A DNA stretch of 64,000 nucleotides from Bimastos eiseni. Its lineage: Eukaryota; Annelida; Clitellata; Crassiclitellata; Lumbricidae. Location: assembly GCA_959347315.1 (NCBI GenBank), contig OY365810.1:25692993-25756992 (forward strand), read 5' to 3'. The notes under the pieces were generated by a model that saw only the letters and a program-made list of their open reading frames with translations, did no database searches and was not told where the DNA came from. Shown here one piece after another: positions 10,696 through 19,589 of the stretch. Within the stretch, counting starts at the first letter, position 1. Each line of letters starts with the position of its first letter. The translations under genes and the position numbers were made by a program.

Positions 10696-11467
10696 TTAAG
10701 CAAACTTCATTCCAGATCTACGCACCACATCCCGAATCGATATGGTACCGCCGTTACCAGACAGTAAATTATTTATATTCGCCGAAGGGTGGGGATATAT
10801 TAAATTCTGTAACGTTTCCTTACTCTTTTGACTAAGTATCGTATTTCCATGGGGAGTTATTAACCCCTTTAACAAGAATTTTCAAGTACATGTGGAGATC
10901 GTTTTGACTGTATATCGACTAGTTTGGTTCCTTCATCGTCATCAATTCCCATAGCCCTGGAGTTCCCTTGTAGGTGTTATTACCAATAGATATATCATAT
11001 CCTTCGATTGAAATTGGATAGTTTCCGATGAAAAAACCCCCATCTCTAGAGTGTATTCCGAAGGTCGTGTTTGTCAACTTTTTATTCGCAGCGTATTCTT
11101 TTAAATATTTTGTAGCAATTACACCTAATTCCAAGGTTCTAAGATCTGAAACGGGATCGTCCGCAAACACGTCTATTGAGGGGTATTGTGGGAATTGAAT
11201 CGCTTTCAACGATGTTGATAGCGATGCCGGCAATGCTCGAAGAGCTGTAGAAGTCGCCGTAGTGCTTTCCTCAATCGCGCCTAATTTTTTAGATAGTCCA
11301 GACTGCGAGTCGATGATTGGTTTGTAAGCCTTTATCAATTCCCGCTGAAGCCCAATGTCCCCTAATTTCTCAGATAACGAGTCTTGTCTAATATTTTGCT
11401 TCATCTTGAGAAAATTTTCAACGAAAAAGTCTCGTTTGGCTGGGTCCTGAATTTTTAGAAACGACAT
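10696..11467 (-). pseudogene. Conserved Polinton protein with coiled coil and GLWEL motif
   Basis: The start at 11467 lies in TAAAAATG. The first 182 codons give MSFLKIQDPAKRDFFVENFL, a Lys/Gln/Glu-rich helical region, then THS-type strands with GIHSRDGGFFIGNYPISIEG and TYKGTPGLWELM. A TAG at 10918 interrupts the frame; coding-like sequence goes on (SIYSQNDLHMYLKIL), shifts frame near 10860, and ends GNGGTISIRDVVRRSGMKFA with a stop at 10696. I believe this is a protein common in animal Polintons (possibly the family listed as DUF8207), but that label is from memory. It sits between capsid and coiled-coil genes, so a structural or assembly role is likely. Confidence 0.55.
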
Positions 11468-11533
11468 TTTTAACTTAGAAACATAATATTTAAACGTAAA
11501 AACGTAGGACGAAAATAAACGTTCGTTTTGTAT

Positions 11534-12004
11534 TCAATTCGTTTTGTCTAAGTGTATCGTCTCTTCATCTATGTTGATATTGGTTTTACACCTAACCTCT
11601 TCCTTCATCTGATTAAATTTCTCGAATTCACTTAGAATAACAGAATATTCCAAGTCTGAGATATTATTATCATCTAAAGCTTGCGAAACAAGGTCGCTGA
11701 TCTTTGCATGTTTTTCTTGCAGCCGCGATAATATTCGGCGGACTTGGGTGGATATCAGAGATAGTGCTCCAGCTCCAGCGGATAAAGAGGCGGGTGCAGC
11801 TACGACTGAACTTAGAAAAGTTACACCTAATACGCTGAGTCCCGAAGATGTAAGGGTTAACAAACCTCCCAACGCCTCGACAACTTTAACACTCTTTTGA
11901 TATTTTTTACAGATTATTTCTCTCTTTTCACGTTCTCGTAAGATTTCCTGTTGAATTTCAGATATTTTCTGAAGGCGATAGGTGTATGCTTTGTTCAATT
12001 CCAT
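11534..12004 (-). CDS. Coiled-coil protein with hydrophobic hairpin
   Basis: This is an intact 156-codon ORF starting at ATG 12004 in ATTATAAAATG. Residues 1-40 form a charged helix (KISEIQQEILREREKREI). Residues 45-90 are hydrophobic and Ala/Gly/Ser-rich (LSVLGVTFLSSVVAAPASLS), long enough for a membrane hairpin. Residues 92-145 are helical and acidic-basic again. The helix-hydrophobic-helix plan suggests a membrane-associated or minor virion protein. It is one of the few genes of the element without a visible lesion. I do not recognise a named domain. Confidence 0.55.
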   Translation of the reverse strand: MELNKAYTYRLQKISEIQQEILREREKREIICKKYQKSVKVVEALGGLLTLTSSGLSVLGVTFLSSVVAAPASLSAGAGALSLISTQVRRILSRLQEKHAKISDLVSQALDDNNISDLEYSVILSEFEKFNQMKEEVRCKTNINIDEETIHLDKTN

Positions 12005-12038
12005 TTTATAATATCAAAGAATATTTTTAAAATTGAAT

Positions 12039-12431
12039 TCAAGTTTGCTCGTAATTCACATAACATAACGAGTCTCCTTCGTTTATGGTCACTGTCCCAA
12101 GGTCTCTACAATTCTTAATATCGAGTAAAATTTCTTCCGCGAACCCAGTAACGGTATCGCTTAGCAGGCGACAACCCGCTTCTATAAATTCTGGATGCAG
12201 AGAAACTTTACACGATCCTTTCGTCATTCGGACACCTAAGCCTAATGGTAAAACAACCGTCTCTTGTGAATGAATAGTTATCGCTTCTTGGGCAAAAAAC
12301 TTCCACCTTAGACCGGCCATTTGTCTTTGCGGTCTATACTTGACATCCCACATGCCTTCACACGCATTCCATCTGACGGATCTCGGTTGAGTTCATACTT
12401 CTGGAACAAATTTGGGTTTCGTCCACCCCAT
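12039..12431 (-). pseudogene. dUTPase-fold-like protein with one nonsense codon
   Basis: The start motif GTAAAATG at 12431 gives MGWTKPKFVPEV, then TGA at 12393-12395, then the same frame continues as VRWNACEGMWDVKYRPQ and on to the stop at 12039. The later part reads VVLPLGLGVRMTKGSCKVSL and then DTVTGFAEEILLDIKN and TINEGDSLCYV. The order (P-x-G-h-x-h, strand, turn, G-x-x-x-E-h, G-D-x-h-x-h) parallels trimeric dUTPases. The catalytic D-x-D/Y and C-terminal P-loop-like motifs of active enzymes are not visible. It may be a dUTPase-derived structural protein rather than an enzyme. The fold call is tentative. Confidence 0.42.
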
Positions 12432-12474
12432 TTTACGAATTGGAAATAGACATTTTATATATATACAATATTTT

Positions 12475-13077
12475 TTATAGCAACAATCCGAGAAGCGGAA
12501 TGTTTTTAAATGTCGAATCTGGTCCTAGTATAAATCCTTCCCCATTTACGAACCCATTACCTTTTTTCAGATACAGACCTTCTCCTACACCGTTTAATCC
12601 AGATCCTTGGTATGGCTTCATATATAAGCCCTGACCTTGTTGCACTATCTTTAAGTTTTTACCTCTAGTATTGAGATATATAGCCCCACCCGTTCCGGTG
12701 ACTATATCAATGACTTTAGAACCAGCCGCTGCACCTATTTCAGTTAATGCACCCGTTGCTAAGCTCGGTAATACGCTAGATAGTAGGAATTTGCCAGCAG
12801 TTGCAAGAAACGGTAATATAACGCCGATAAAGCCACCTTCGACTTTAGCGTTATGTATTAATTGCGTTTTACTCATTTTTATAATCATGCCCGCACCACC
12901 CTGATACGCTTTGGCTAGTTTATTGAGTTGTGCTTGGGTAAGAGCTAACACATGCACTCCGTTTAAATCGCTGTGCTTTAATTCAATACTAATACCTGTT
13001 CCCGCTTGTAGCGATCTTTTAATTTTATCTTTTTGTCCTTCTGAAATATTGACTTTGACGTTCGTGTATCGACTCAT
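12475..13077 (-). CDS. Gly/Ala-rich, putative membrane-active Polinton protein
   Basis: This is an intact 200-codon ORF from ATG 13077 in TATATAAAATG. Residues 1-70 are a basic N-terminal part with NVKVNISEGQKDKIKR and LALTQAQLNKLAKAYQGG. Then comes MSKTQLIHNAKVEGGF, followed by a long Ala/Leu/Gly-rich stretch (about 82-125) that could enter membranes, and a Gly-rich tail with GLYLKKGNGF. The layout recalls Polinton minor virion proteins, and by analogy adenovirus pVI/pX-like cement or membrane-lytic proteins. The analogy is inference. It lies in the capsid block just upstream (in transcription order) of the dUTPase-like gene. Confidence 0.55.
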   Translation of the reverse strand: MSRYTNVKVNISEGQKDKIKRSLQAGTGISIELKHSDLNGVHVLALTQAQLNKLAKAYQGGAGMIIKMSKTQLIHNAKVEGGFIGVILPFLATAGKFLLSSVLPSLATGALTEIGAAAGSKVIDIVTGTGGAIYLNTRGKNLKIVQQGQGLYMKPYQGSGLNGVGEGLYLKKGNGFVNGEGFILGPDSTFKNIPLLGLLL

Positions 13078-13120
13078 TTTATATAAAACTACAAAATATT
13101 ATATAGAACTTAATAAATTG

Positions 13121-13569
13121 TTAAGCTTCTCTTATATGAAACCATATCGATAATTCCTCGCCTCGTAGATTGATTAGCTTACCTTTCTGATCAGTAAGAG
13201 TCGTTTCCATTGTCGAAATCGTGGATAGGGTGATTGGAAGATAGATCAAATTTCTCGGCGTTAGCCACATCATAATGCCCCCTTTCTTTCATTATTCTCT
13301 GCACGTATTCGTTAATATCTGTAATTTCATAGCAGCCTTCGGGGATGGTTATAGTTTCCCACGACGGGTCGCCGTTCATATGAGTCATCGTCGAATATGA
13401 AAAGTCGTTGTTAGTCGCGTCGATGTTTGGGAATTAATAATATGTTTCCAGATTGACAAGGGCTATTTCATACTTGTTATCTTTATTAATATGTGAAACG
13501 ATGACTTTGGCTCTGAGTTACGAGCAATCCTTTCGGTGTTATCTGCAATCTTTTGTAAAATCGATTCCA
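13121..13569 (-). pseudogene. Conserved structural-like Polinton protein, decayed
   Basis: The start at 13569 lies in TAATTAAAAAATG and gives MESILQKIADNTERIARNSE, a short coiled coil. A frameshift leads to NKYEIALVNLETYY, a stop, FPNIDATNNDFSYSTMTHMN, then ITIPEGCYEITDINEYVQRI (13388-13191). A second shift leads to GKLINLRGEELSIWFHIREA with a stop at 13121. The I-P-E-G-x-Y-E-I-x-D-I-N segment is one I associate with a protein found in most animal Polintons, perhaps the minor (penton-like) capsid protein; that role is not proven here. The middle looks shortened. Confidence 0.5.
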
Positions 13570-13592
13570 TTTTTTAATTAGCAAAAGATATT

Positions 13593-14105
13593 TTTATATT
13601 GGAATGTAGAATTCATCGAAACCACGTCGGTACTTACCGTTATTCTTATTGCTAATGAGATCTATCATTACAAATCCATAACGCTGTTTCCAGACTCTTT
13701 TGCAAAAAGCCTTACATTCCTGTATAGGCATGTCTGTATCAGTAACGTGGTCGTTGTAGAAATATCAGATTTTTTATTCAAGTGTTTAGCCATTTCCTCA
13801 ATTACAACCTCTGGTGAATAATTTTGTCTCATGAATATAAAATAACCCGATGATGGATTCTTTAGGTAGTTTTTCTTCGAATGCTTTTTTCAGAATTTTA
13901 TGCTCTGGTTGAAAGAGAGACCTTCCGAATATTTGTAGATTGTCATAATCTAACCATCCGGGTTGTAGAAGAAAGTTCAACAGTAGCGTCGTCTTACCGC
14001 ATCCAGACTTTCCTACGACTAACCCTCTTATACTTCTAGGTAAAAGAGGGTTATTGAATCTATTAGATAATATGTCGTTCCACGATAAATTATTTTTACT
14101 TCCAT
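13593..14105 (-). pseudogene. Genome packaging ATPase (FtsK/HerA, A32-like)
   Basis: This would pump DNA into the capsid. After the ATG at 14105 (TTTAAAATG) a one-base shift gives NNPLLPRSIRGLVVGKSGCG followed by KTTLL, a clear Walker A motif (GKSGCGKTT), then QPGWLDYDNLQIFGRSLFQP. A second shift near 13810 leads to NYSPEVVIEEMAKHLNKK. The last part, CKAFCKRVWKQRYGFVMIDL and GFDEFYIPI, ends at 13593. I see no Walker B (hydrophobics then Asp-Asp/Glu), and about 170 codons remain, so an internal deletion near 13830 is likely. The gene is divergent from the zinc-ribbon ORF, with a 26-bp shared spacer. Confidence 0.75.
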
Positions 14106-14131
14106 TTTAAATATATCTAATTGTATCTAAA

Positions 14132-14308
14132 ATGTATTGCGTAAAGTGTAAAACTCATACTGAAACTAAAAATGTACAGATTGCTATAACGAAGAATGGA
14201 AGGCCGATGCTTAGAGGCACGTGTGATGTTTGTGGAAAAACAAAGACTCAATTCGTGAAAGCTGTAGAAGGTGGGGATCTAGTTGGGTCTCTAAATTCAG
14301 TAACCTAG
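14132..14308 (+). CDS. Small zinc-ribbon protein or domain
   Basis: This 58-codon ORF is below the usual length cut-off. It starts at ATG 14132 (TCTAAAATG) and reads MYCVKCKTHTETKN, NGRPMLRGTCDVCGKTKTQF. Two C-x-x-C pairs (CVKC and CDVC) set a treble-clef or ribbon zinc site, and the layout resembles the small zinc ribbons of large DNA viruses and Polintons. It stops at 14306, but the other frame carries on without a gap (SGIKLPWAKFPGEM) into the PLA2-like ORF. The two were therefore probably one gene, later split by a one-base shift near 14300. Confidence 0.65.
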   Translation: MYCVKCKTHTETKNVQIAITKNGRPMLRGTCDVCGKTKTQFVKAVEGGDLVGSLNSVT

Positions 14309-14345
14309 CGGTATTAAGTTACCATGGGCTAAATTTCCAGGAGAG

Positions 14346-14690
14346 ATGCATTTACCAGGACGTCAGTTTACAGGACCAGGAACTAGACTAGATTTGCGGC
14401 TGAATCCTGATGGAACTCCAAAAGATTGGTCTAAACCCGTTGATAGAGTCAATAACGCTGCATATTATCATGATTTAGCTTACAACCAGCACGTGGATAA
14501 GGCTTCTAGGAGTGTGGCCGATAGAGCAATGATTAATGAATTGAATAATATACCTAATCCTAGCTTACGGGAGAGAATAGAGAGGGCTATAGTCAAACCT
14601 ATATTATCTACTAAAGCTAGTCTCGGGTTAGATTTAAAAAAGCTTAAAATTACAACCCGATCTGAAATGGACCAATCAGTTAGCGAATGA
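14346..14690 (+). CDS. Phospholipase A2-like domain (parvovirus VP1-type)
   Basis: The 114-codon ORF from ATG 14346 holds HLPGRQFTGPGTRLDLRL, then DWSKPVDRVNNAAYYHDLAY. GPGT resembles the Ca2+-binding G-x-G loop, and His42-Asp43 in YYHDLAY are the catalytic pair of secreted and viral PLA2. Related domains in parvovirus VP1 open endosomal membranes during entry; a similar job in Polinton virions is inference. The coding frame extends upstream of the ATG (LPWAKFPGEM) toward the zinc ribbon, so the original protein was likely ribbon plus PLA2. The end overlaps the start of the integrase at 14667. No lesion is seen inside the domain. Confidence 0.7.
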   Translation: MHLPGRQFTGPGTRLDLRLNPDGTPKDWSKPVDRVNNAAYYHDLAYNQHVDKASRSVADRAMINELNNIPNPSLRERIERAIVKPILSTKASLGLDLKKLKITTRSEMDQSVSE

Positions 14691-15576
14691 ATTGCATAAA
14701 CCTGTAGTAAGGCATTTTAGAAAGAGAAAGGTGTACGTTAGTGGAATAGATGAGATCTAGGCAGCTGATCTTGTCGATTTGCAGGCTTTCGCAAAAGATA
14801 ACGATGGTGTGAAATACTTACTTACTGTGATAGATGTGTTTTCAAAATATAGTTGGATCGTGCCATTAAATGATAAGAGTGGAAAATCTACCGCTAATGG
14901 CTTCGTGAAGATACTCGAGAGCGGTAGAAGGCCTATTAAAGTATGGGTAGATAAAGGTAAAGAATTTTATAATAAAGACGTAAAGAATTTGGTTGAGTTG
15001 TACTCTACTGAGAATGAAGAAAAATCTTGCGTCGTTGAGCGCTGGAACAGAACGATGTGAGAGAAAATGTTTAAGTACTTTACAGCTAATTCAACAAGAA
15101 GATATATAGACGTTTTGGGTGAAATGGTTAGTAATTATAATGAGACTAGGCATTTCTTCTATTAAAATGACACCATCTAAAGCTATTTTTAAAAATAATG
15201 AAAAGACTGTATGGATGAATTTGTACGGTGATGAGATCTCAGAATCCATTAAGCCTAGATTCTCGATTGGAGATAAGGTTAGGATAACTAAAAAAAAGAA
15301 TATATTTGAAAAAGGATTTACAACTCGATGGACTTTAGAAATTTTTACTATTACTCAAATTCAATACTCTATCCACCAACTTATAACATTGCTGATTATA
15401 ATGGTGAGGAAATACAGGGTTCGTTTTATGAACAGGAGCTTCAAAAGACAACTCAAGAGATATTTAGAATTGAAAAGATAATCAGAAAACGAGGGAAGAA
15501 ATCTTTAGTGAAATGGCTTGGTTATCCTCAGTCCTTTAATTCTTGGATTGATACTGAAGACTTGGTAATCACGTGA
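14667..15576 (+). pseudogene. Retrovirus-like integrase with chromodomain, broken
   Basis: This integrase would insert the element and make the 6-bp duplication. After ELHKPVVRHFRKRKVYVSG there is TAG at 14758, then the DDE core: Asp in AADLVDLQ (14767), Asp in VWVDKGKEF (14950) and Glu in VVERWNRT (15037). Only 28 residues lie between the last two, versus about 35 in the family, so a small deletion is likely. TGA at 15058 and frameshifts near 15160 and 15360 follow. The C-terminus has the SH3-like RFSIGDKVRITKKKNIFEKG part and a chromodomain, FRIEKIIRKRGKKSLVKWLG then YPQSFNSWI (15458-15560). The stop at 15574 lies 8 bp before the right terminal repeat. The chromodomain would guide integration to marked chromatin. 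Confidence 0.9.
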
Positions 15577-15583
15577 TGACTCA

Positions 15584-15914
15584 TCGTCGAAACTGCTGAC
15601 TCGTTGAAACTTTTGGAAATTTCCCATTATCGAAAACTTTGGAAATTCCCTTGGCTTTTGACTTATAGGGAGTATAGGTGGAGTTTTTGACCATGCCTAT
15701 AGGTTTGTGCACGCCAGGTCAAAAGCATTGGAAAGTTCCTGGCGTTTTTTCCTGGTTATAGGTTGATGTTGGTTCTAACCTATGGTTAGGTTGATGTTGT
15801 TTTTGGTGATTTTTTAACCTAGGCTATAGGATAAAAAAGTTTTTCACCTATTAGGGGGATGGTTTGGACCAAGGATTTGGTTGAATGGCCCCGTATGGTA
15901 CATCTTCTACTACA
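15584..15914 (-). repeat. Right terminal inverted repeat of the Polinton
   Basis: This is the inverted copy of 3997-4333. It starts TCGTCGAAACTGC and ends CATCTTCTACTACA. The last base does not mirror the left end. It is 331 bp, slightly shorter because of small indels, including loss of a CCG-type duplication near the outer end. Confidence 0.9.
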
Positions 15915-15920
15915 CTCTAT
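15915..15920. repeat. Right target-site duplication CTCTAT
   Basis: Exact second copy of the hexamer at 3991-3996, immediately outside the right terminal repeat. Confidence 0.85.
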
Positions 15921-16190
15921 CCAATGTTAGCGACCATAAAATTCTACTAAAGCTGTTGCGTTTTACGTTGAGGTTGTCTGTAAATTTGCTTTATTGCATC
16001 GGCTCCTTGCTTCAAGGTTGCTAAGCAGTTTAGTCCATGGTTTGACCAGATCTCAATGGATCCCGGCCAAATATGGTATGCCCCAGGATCTGGTTCTGTC
16101 CCACTCCTAACAAAGCACGCTGCTTTGAGCCAACTCTTCGTCGATAACAAACACGTGCATGCAAAAGTGTTCTGTTAGACCACCCTCCTG
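15915..16190 (+). pseudogene. LINE reverse transcriptase fragment, part downstream of the Polinton
   Basis: If one CTCTAT copy is counted, the reading frame of 3735-3996 carries on as NVSDHKILLKLLRFT, the F-D-x-V-x-H-x-I-L-L region of non-LTR RTs. Further on, after decay, the frame at about 16035-16170 reads WFDQISMDPG, APGSGSVPLLTK and LSQLFVDNKHVHAKVF. These sit where the W-F-x-S-Y-L, P-Q-G-S-x-L-G-P-L-L and L-F-x-D-x-x-x-H-x-x-x-D blocks are expected. The fragment has many substitutions and several stops, so it was old when, or long since, the Polinton inserted. Confidence 0.65.
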
Positions 16191-17614
16191 AAACAGCCGT
16201 CTACTGATGTCTTTCACCCTTCGTAGCATACATATGCTATCTATCTTTACAAAACAAACTTGCCAAGATATCTTATTATATTTTTAAAGAGGAAACTTGG
16301 ACAATCGGGTTATTAATCAAGGCCAGCAGGTCAGGACAAATTGCAGTGGTTTTTAAAACAATCTTCTAAACTACGTTAAAGTTTGTTATGTCATGTTATA
16401 GTCGTGATGAGTTCAGCGCCTTTGTAAAGTAGGCTCTATCTAAAAATGCGCGCTATAAGGTGTTCTGATGAATATATACAAGAAGTTACAATCCGTTCAA
16501 TGAATCAATCAATCAATCATAATACTTGATATAGCTCCCCTTCAAGATATCTACTCTGCACAGGCGATTTAAGTGAAGTAAAGGTTAATCTCGTCTTTTG
16601 AAAAGATCGCAGTGATTTGGATCACTAATTGGTGCAAATGAGAAAATCGTAATCAAGCAGTTTCAGTTTTGCTATTAAGAGTTTTAGTCAACTTATTGTT
16701 ACTGGGTTTTCAATGAAGCTCTGATTAAATCAATTTATTTATAACTTTTATATGGTTTATCTGAAACAAAGAGCTTAGAACAAGAACCAAATCCGTATTC
16801 CAGCTTCAGCTTCAAATGCAAATCCGTATTCTTATCGCTTCTGCATGATCTTCGTAAAACTTATTTTTCCAATTGAACGAATTTTGGACTTGGCATAAAG
16901 CCTGTCAAAGAGTCTCGCACTTTATATATATACGTCGTTTTTTGGTTTCTGCAAATATTCCCATCCCTTATATAGACGCGCTTCTGCTTACGTGGAGAGC
17001 TGGATACAACAGTAGTCGGAACTTTTGACTCACACGTATCACCGAGAGAGGTAACTGAAATAATTATGATAAAAAATATCGGCAGTTTTTACTAATCATG
17101 CACTAATTACAGATAACAGTAAGCATCCGATTGATCGCCACAACAGCAGTCACCAGTTTCGAGACAATTATGCCTACAATGTATGAGCGTGTTCTCGACA
17201 GAGTAGTCGTCTCGCGCTGTAATGCTGCCACGTCTACCTGTTTCAATCTGGTGTGCGTGTAAATTCCATCTTTGCTCCTTTGTTTAACGGAGACGTCGGT
17301 TATAATGGAATTCCTGTCATGCAGGCAAATAAGTCGTGTTTATGACAGCACCATTCAGTGCCCTCCATCTCAGTCCGGCATAATAATTACAGCCCGTATA
17401 ATAACTGGAGCCTGTATACATTCATTCGTCCAATATAATGGGTTTCCTTCTTCTGGCGAATTCGTACCATATTTAATTTTTCACTGCCTTTTTTCTCCGC
17501 GGATTTTAAAACAAGAAAATATCATTATCTTCAGTTAAATTGTTTTTCCAATCATTTGCATTGGTTGTTTCTTTATATAACTATACAATGACTAATTAAT
17601 ACCATTCAATGCAT
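16191..17614. other. Host intergenic DNA
   Basis: No gene is recognised. At 16528-16570 there is a reverse-oriented LINE-tail-like motif (CTCCCCTTCAAGATATCTAC) and at 16495-16520 a short AATC repeat. Confidence 0.5.
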
Positions 17615-17623
17615 AGTCACCGG

Positions 17624-17904
17624 ATCATATGGTTCCCGTTCATTTCGTCGCATATAATTTTGCCGCAGTTCAATTCGTCGAATTTTATTTCACCTCATGG
17701 TCATTTCGTCGCAGCTCATTTCGACGCATTTTAAAAGCGACTGTAATCCTAAACCTGACCCTAAACGACCCTCACGACTCATGACCTGCCTATAACTGAC
17801 CTTCACGACTCATAACCTGACCCTAACTGACCCTCAGGATGCTTAACCTGGCGAAATGAATGCGACAAAATGAATGCGACGAAATCGTCTGCGACGAAAT
17901 GAGC
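17624..17904. mobile_element. Short non-autonomous DNA transposon, TTCGTCGCA type
   Basis: A 281-bp segment is flanked by AGTCACCGG (17615-17623 and 17905-17913). Near its ends it carries GTTCATTTCGTCGCA and its inverse TGCGACGAAATGAGC, and within it subterminal TTCGTCG words. The core holds repeats of the type ACCCTAA(C)GACCCTCACGA. The core words are shared with 60268-60570. A 9-bp duplication fits Mutator-like transposases, but family membership is inference and the exact left end is uncertain. Confidence 0.5.
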
Positions 17905-18180
17905 AGTCACCGGCGTCTTCATATCATAGCGAAGCCCTTTATAAACGCGTCTGTTTTTTGTCACTTTCATAAACTCAGATAATATTATATTAAACCAAAA
18001 TTAAACTATCAATCACCTGTGCCGCCTATGAATATTCTTTAACATAGATGAAATTGCACCTGAGCTATTATTTTTATTTATAGTTGCATGAAATGACGCC
18101 TGCTAGTATTCAAAGCTGAGACTTTCTTTCATCAGATAGTCGTGGATACCTTAATTATAATATACAATTATGTAGTGTTG

Positions 18181-18395
18181 CACGGTGGCCGATTGGTCAG
18201 GGTGGTCTGCCCGTAACGCTGAGTGTGCGCTGAATGTGCGGGTTCAACCCTCGTCCGAGGCGTCAGTCACTGTGTAGGCTCCTTGAGCAAGTCCTTCGCG
18301 CACATTTGCTTTGCAGTACAACTGCAGTTGCGCCGTCGAGGCGTGTCTGTGCACCACTGAGGACAAAATGTTGGAAGAATGGCAATAAAATTTTT
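18181..18395 (+). mobile_element. tRNA-derived SINE, copy 1
   Basis: The head CACGGTGGCCGATTGGTCAG resembles a pol III A box of Ser/Leu-type tRNA, and GGGTTCAACCCTC is the B box 60 bp on. A shared body follows (GTCAGTCACTGTGTAGG, CTTGAGCAAGTCCTTCGCGC, CAGTACAACTGCAGTTGCGC), then a tail with AATAAAATTTTTTT and a TAGTAG repeat. A second copy lies at 44589. Confidence 0.7.
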
Positions 18396-18444
18396 TTAGT
18401 TGTATTGTATTAGTAGTAGTAGTAGTTGCAGTTTAACGACACTG

Positions 18445-18535
18445 TGTGGTACCAGAGACCATTAGCGTCGCCCTCCTCCTTTATCCAGGTTTGGGACTGG
18501 CACTGGCAGAGTACGACCAGCGGCGGAGTTGTTTT
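18445..18535 (-). repeat. Dispersed LINE-like block, AGTCCCAAGCCTGG type
   Basis: Read on the - strand, this block holds AGTGCCAGTCCCAAACCTGG, then ATAAAGGAGGAGGGCGACG, ATGGTCTCTG and GTCGTTAAACTG. The same succession is found at 28365-28465 (+) and 57735-57860 (+), with shorter pieces at 43775-43835 (-) and 61405-61470 (-). A CAGTCCCAAGCCYGGATAAA motif occurs in the 5' part of RTE-type LINEs of many animals, to my recollection. Confidence 0.5.
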
Positions 18536-18909
18536 GTATTGTATTTATTTGCAATAAATTTCTATAGGCCTATGTATGGATACTGTTTTGGGGAACATTG
18601 GCCGGTTGATCGGTGGTTTCATAATTTTCATCGCTTTTTTTTATTATGTAACCATATTATCATAGGTAAAAATTCCATCGGATTGGCTCGAAATAGTTAA
18701 GCTCACGCAGGTCACCCGTAAGAGACGGATGGTTCCGTTAGCCAGGGTAACATGAAATTAGTTACGTACCGGTAATAGCCCTTCAATCATGTAATGCGGA
18801 TAACTGTAAATAAAGATGGAGTGACGCTTAGCTCATTTGGGATCTGTTTCTGGGGTCGTTGTCTATTTATTATTTAGGTCATTGGCTGGAGTATGTTTTA
18901 GGCGCACTG

Positions 18910-18914
18910 GTTAG

Positions 18915-18956
<42 letters not shown>

Positions 18957-18970
18957 TGTATATATATGTG
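18910..18970. repeat. (TA)n microsatellite
   Basis: A run of about 20 TA units followed by TATG/TATA variants. No coding sense. Confidence 0.9.
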
Positions 18971-19589
18971 AATCGTACCATATGAGCATCAAATCCCCTA
19001 TATATGAAGTTGCTGCTAGGGATCTCTGTGCGACGGGTAGACTGCATTCTAAACGAAGATCGCACAAAGACCTAAGTGCACCGGACGTGAAGCCTTCGCT
19101 TCTAACATCGTGAAAATTAAAGCTGCAGTCTACATACGATACGACTTTCCTGTTGGAACAGGCTGTTCCATTTTCAGTACCTATTGCATTTATTGCATAG
19201 TAGAAGTTCCACCCCATGCACCAACACCTACACTCACACCCACTCACACAATCCCATACGTAAACATGGGATCGGTGAAGAACACGAATCGGAGGGTAGT
19301 ACTCGATTTTATTCTTAAAGATTGAAAATTGAGCCTTTACTGGAGGTTCGATTCGACTAAAATTACATTTTATTCGCTGGTCCTAATCGCAAACAGACAC
19401 AAAGTGGGTCCGGTATAATTATAAATTAATGTATTGCGTGATGCATATCTCAATGATATAGAAATAGACTTATTGTATTGGCATGCGGCAGATTCGTGTA
19501 TTCATAGAATGATGTAAATCGGTGAATGGTTGGGTTTCCTAACACGCCATTTGATCGACATCTCTCCATTTGTGCCAATCAGTTTGACG

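Larger units (their letters stand above)
3997..15914 (+). mobile_element. Polinton/Maverick element, inactivated copy
   Basis: The element is 11,918 bp, bounded by inverted repeats of about 335 bp and an exact 6-bp target duplication. It encodes remnants of the Polinton hallmark set: protein-primed DNA polymerase B, retrovirus-like integrase with a C-terminal chromodomain, adenain-like protease, packaging ATPase and major capsid protein. It also carries a zinc ribbon, a PLA2-like domain, a fibre-like protein and several conserved small proteins. Size and layout, with polB and int near opposite ends on the + strand and a capsid-gene block on the - strand, fit complete Polintons (15-20 kb), but this copy is short because of internal deletions. 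At least five genes have stops, frameshifts or missing motifs, so it cannot be autonomous. Confidence 0.95.
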
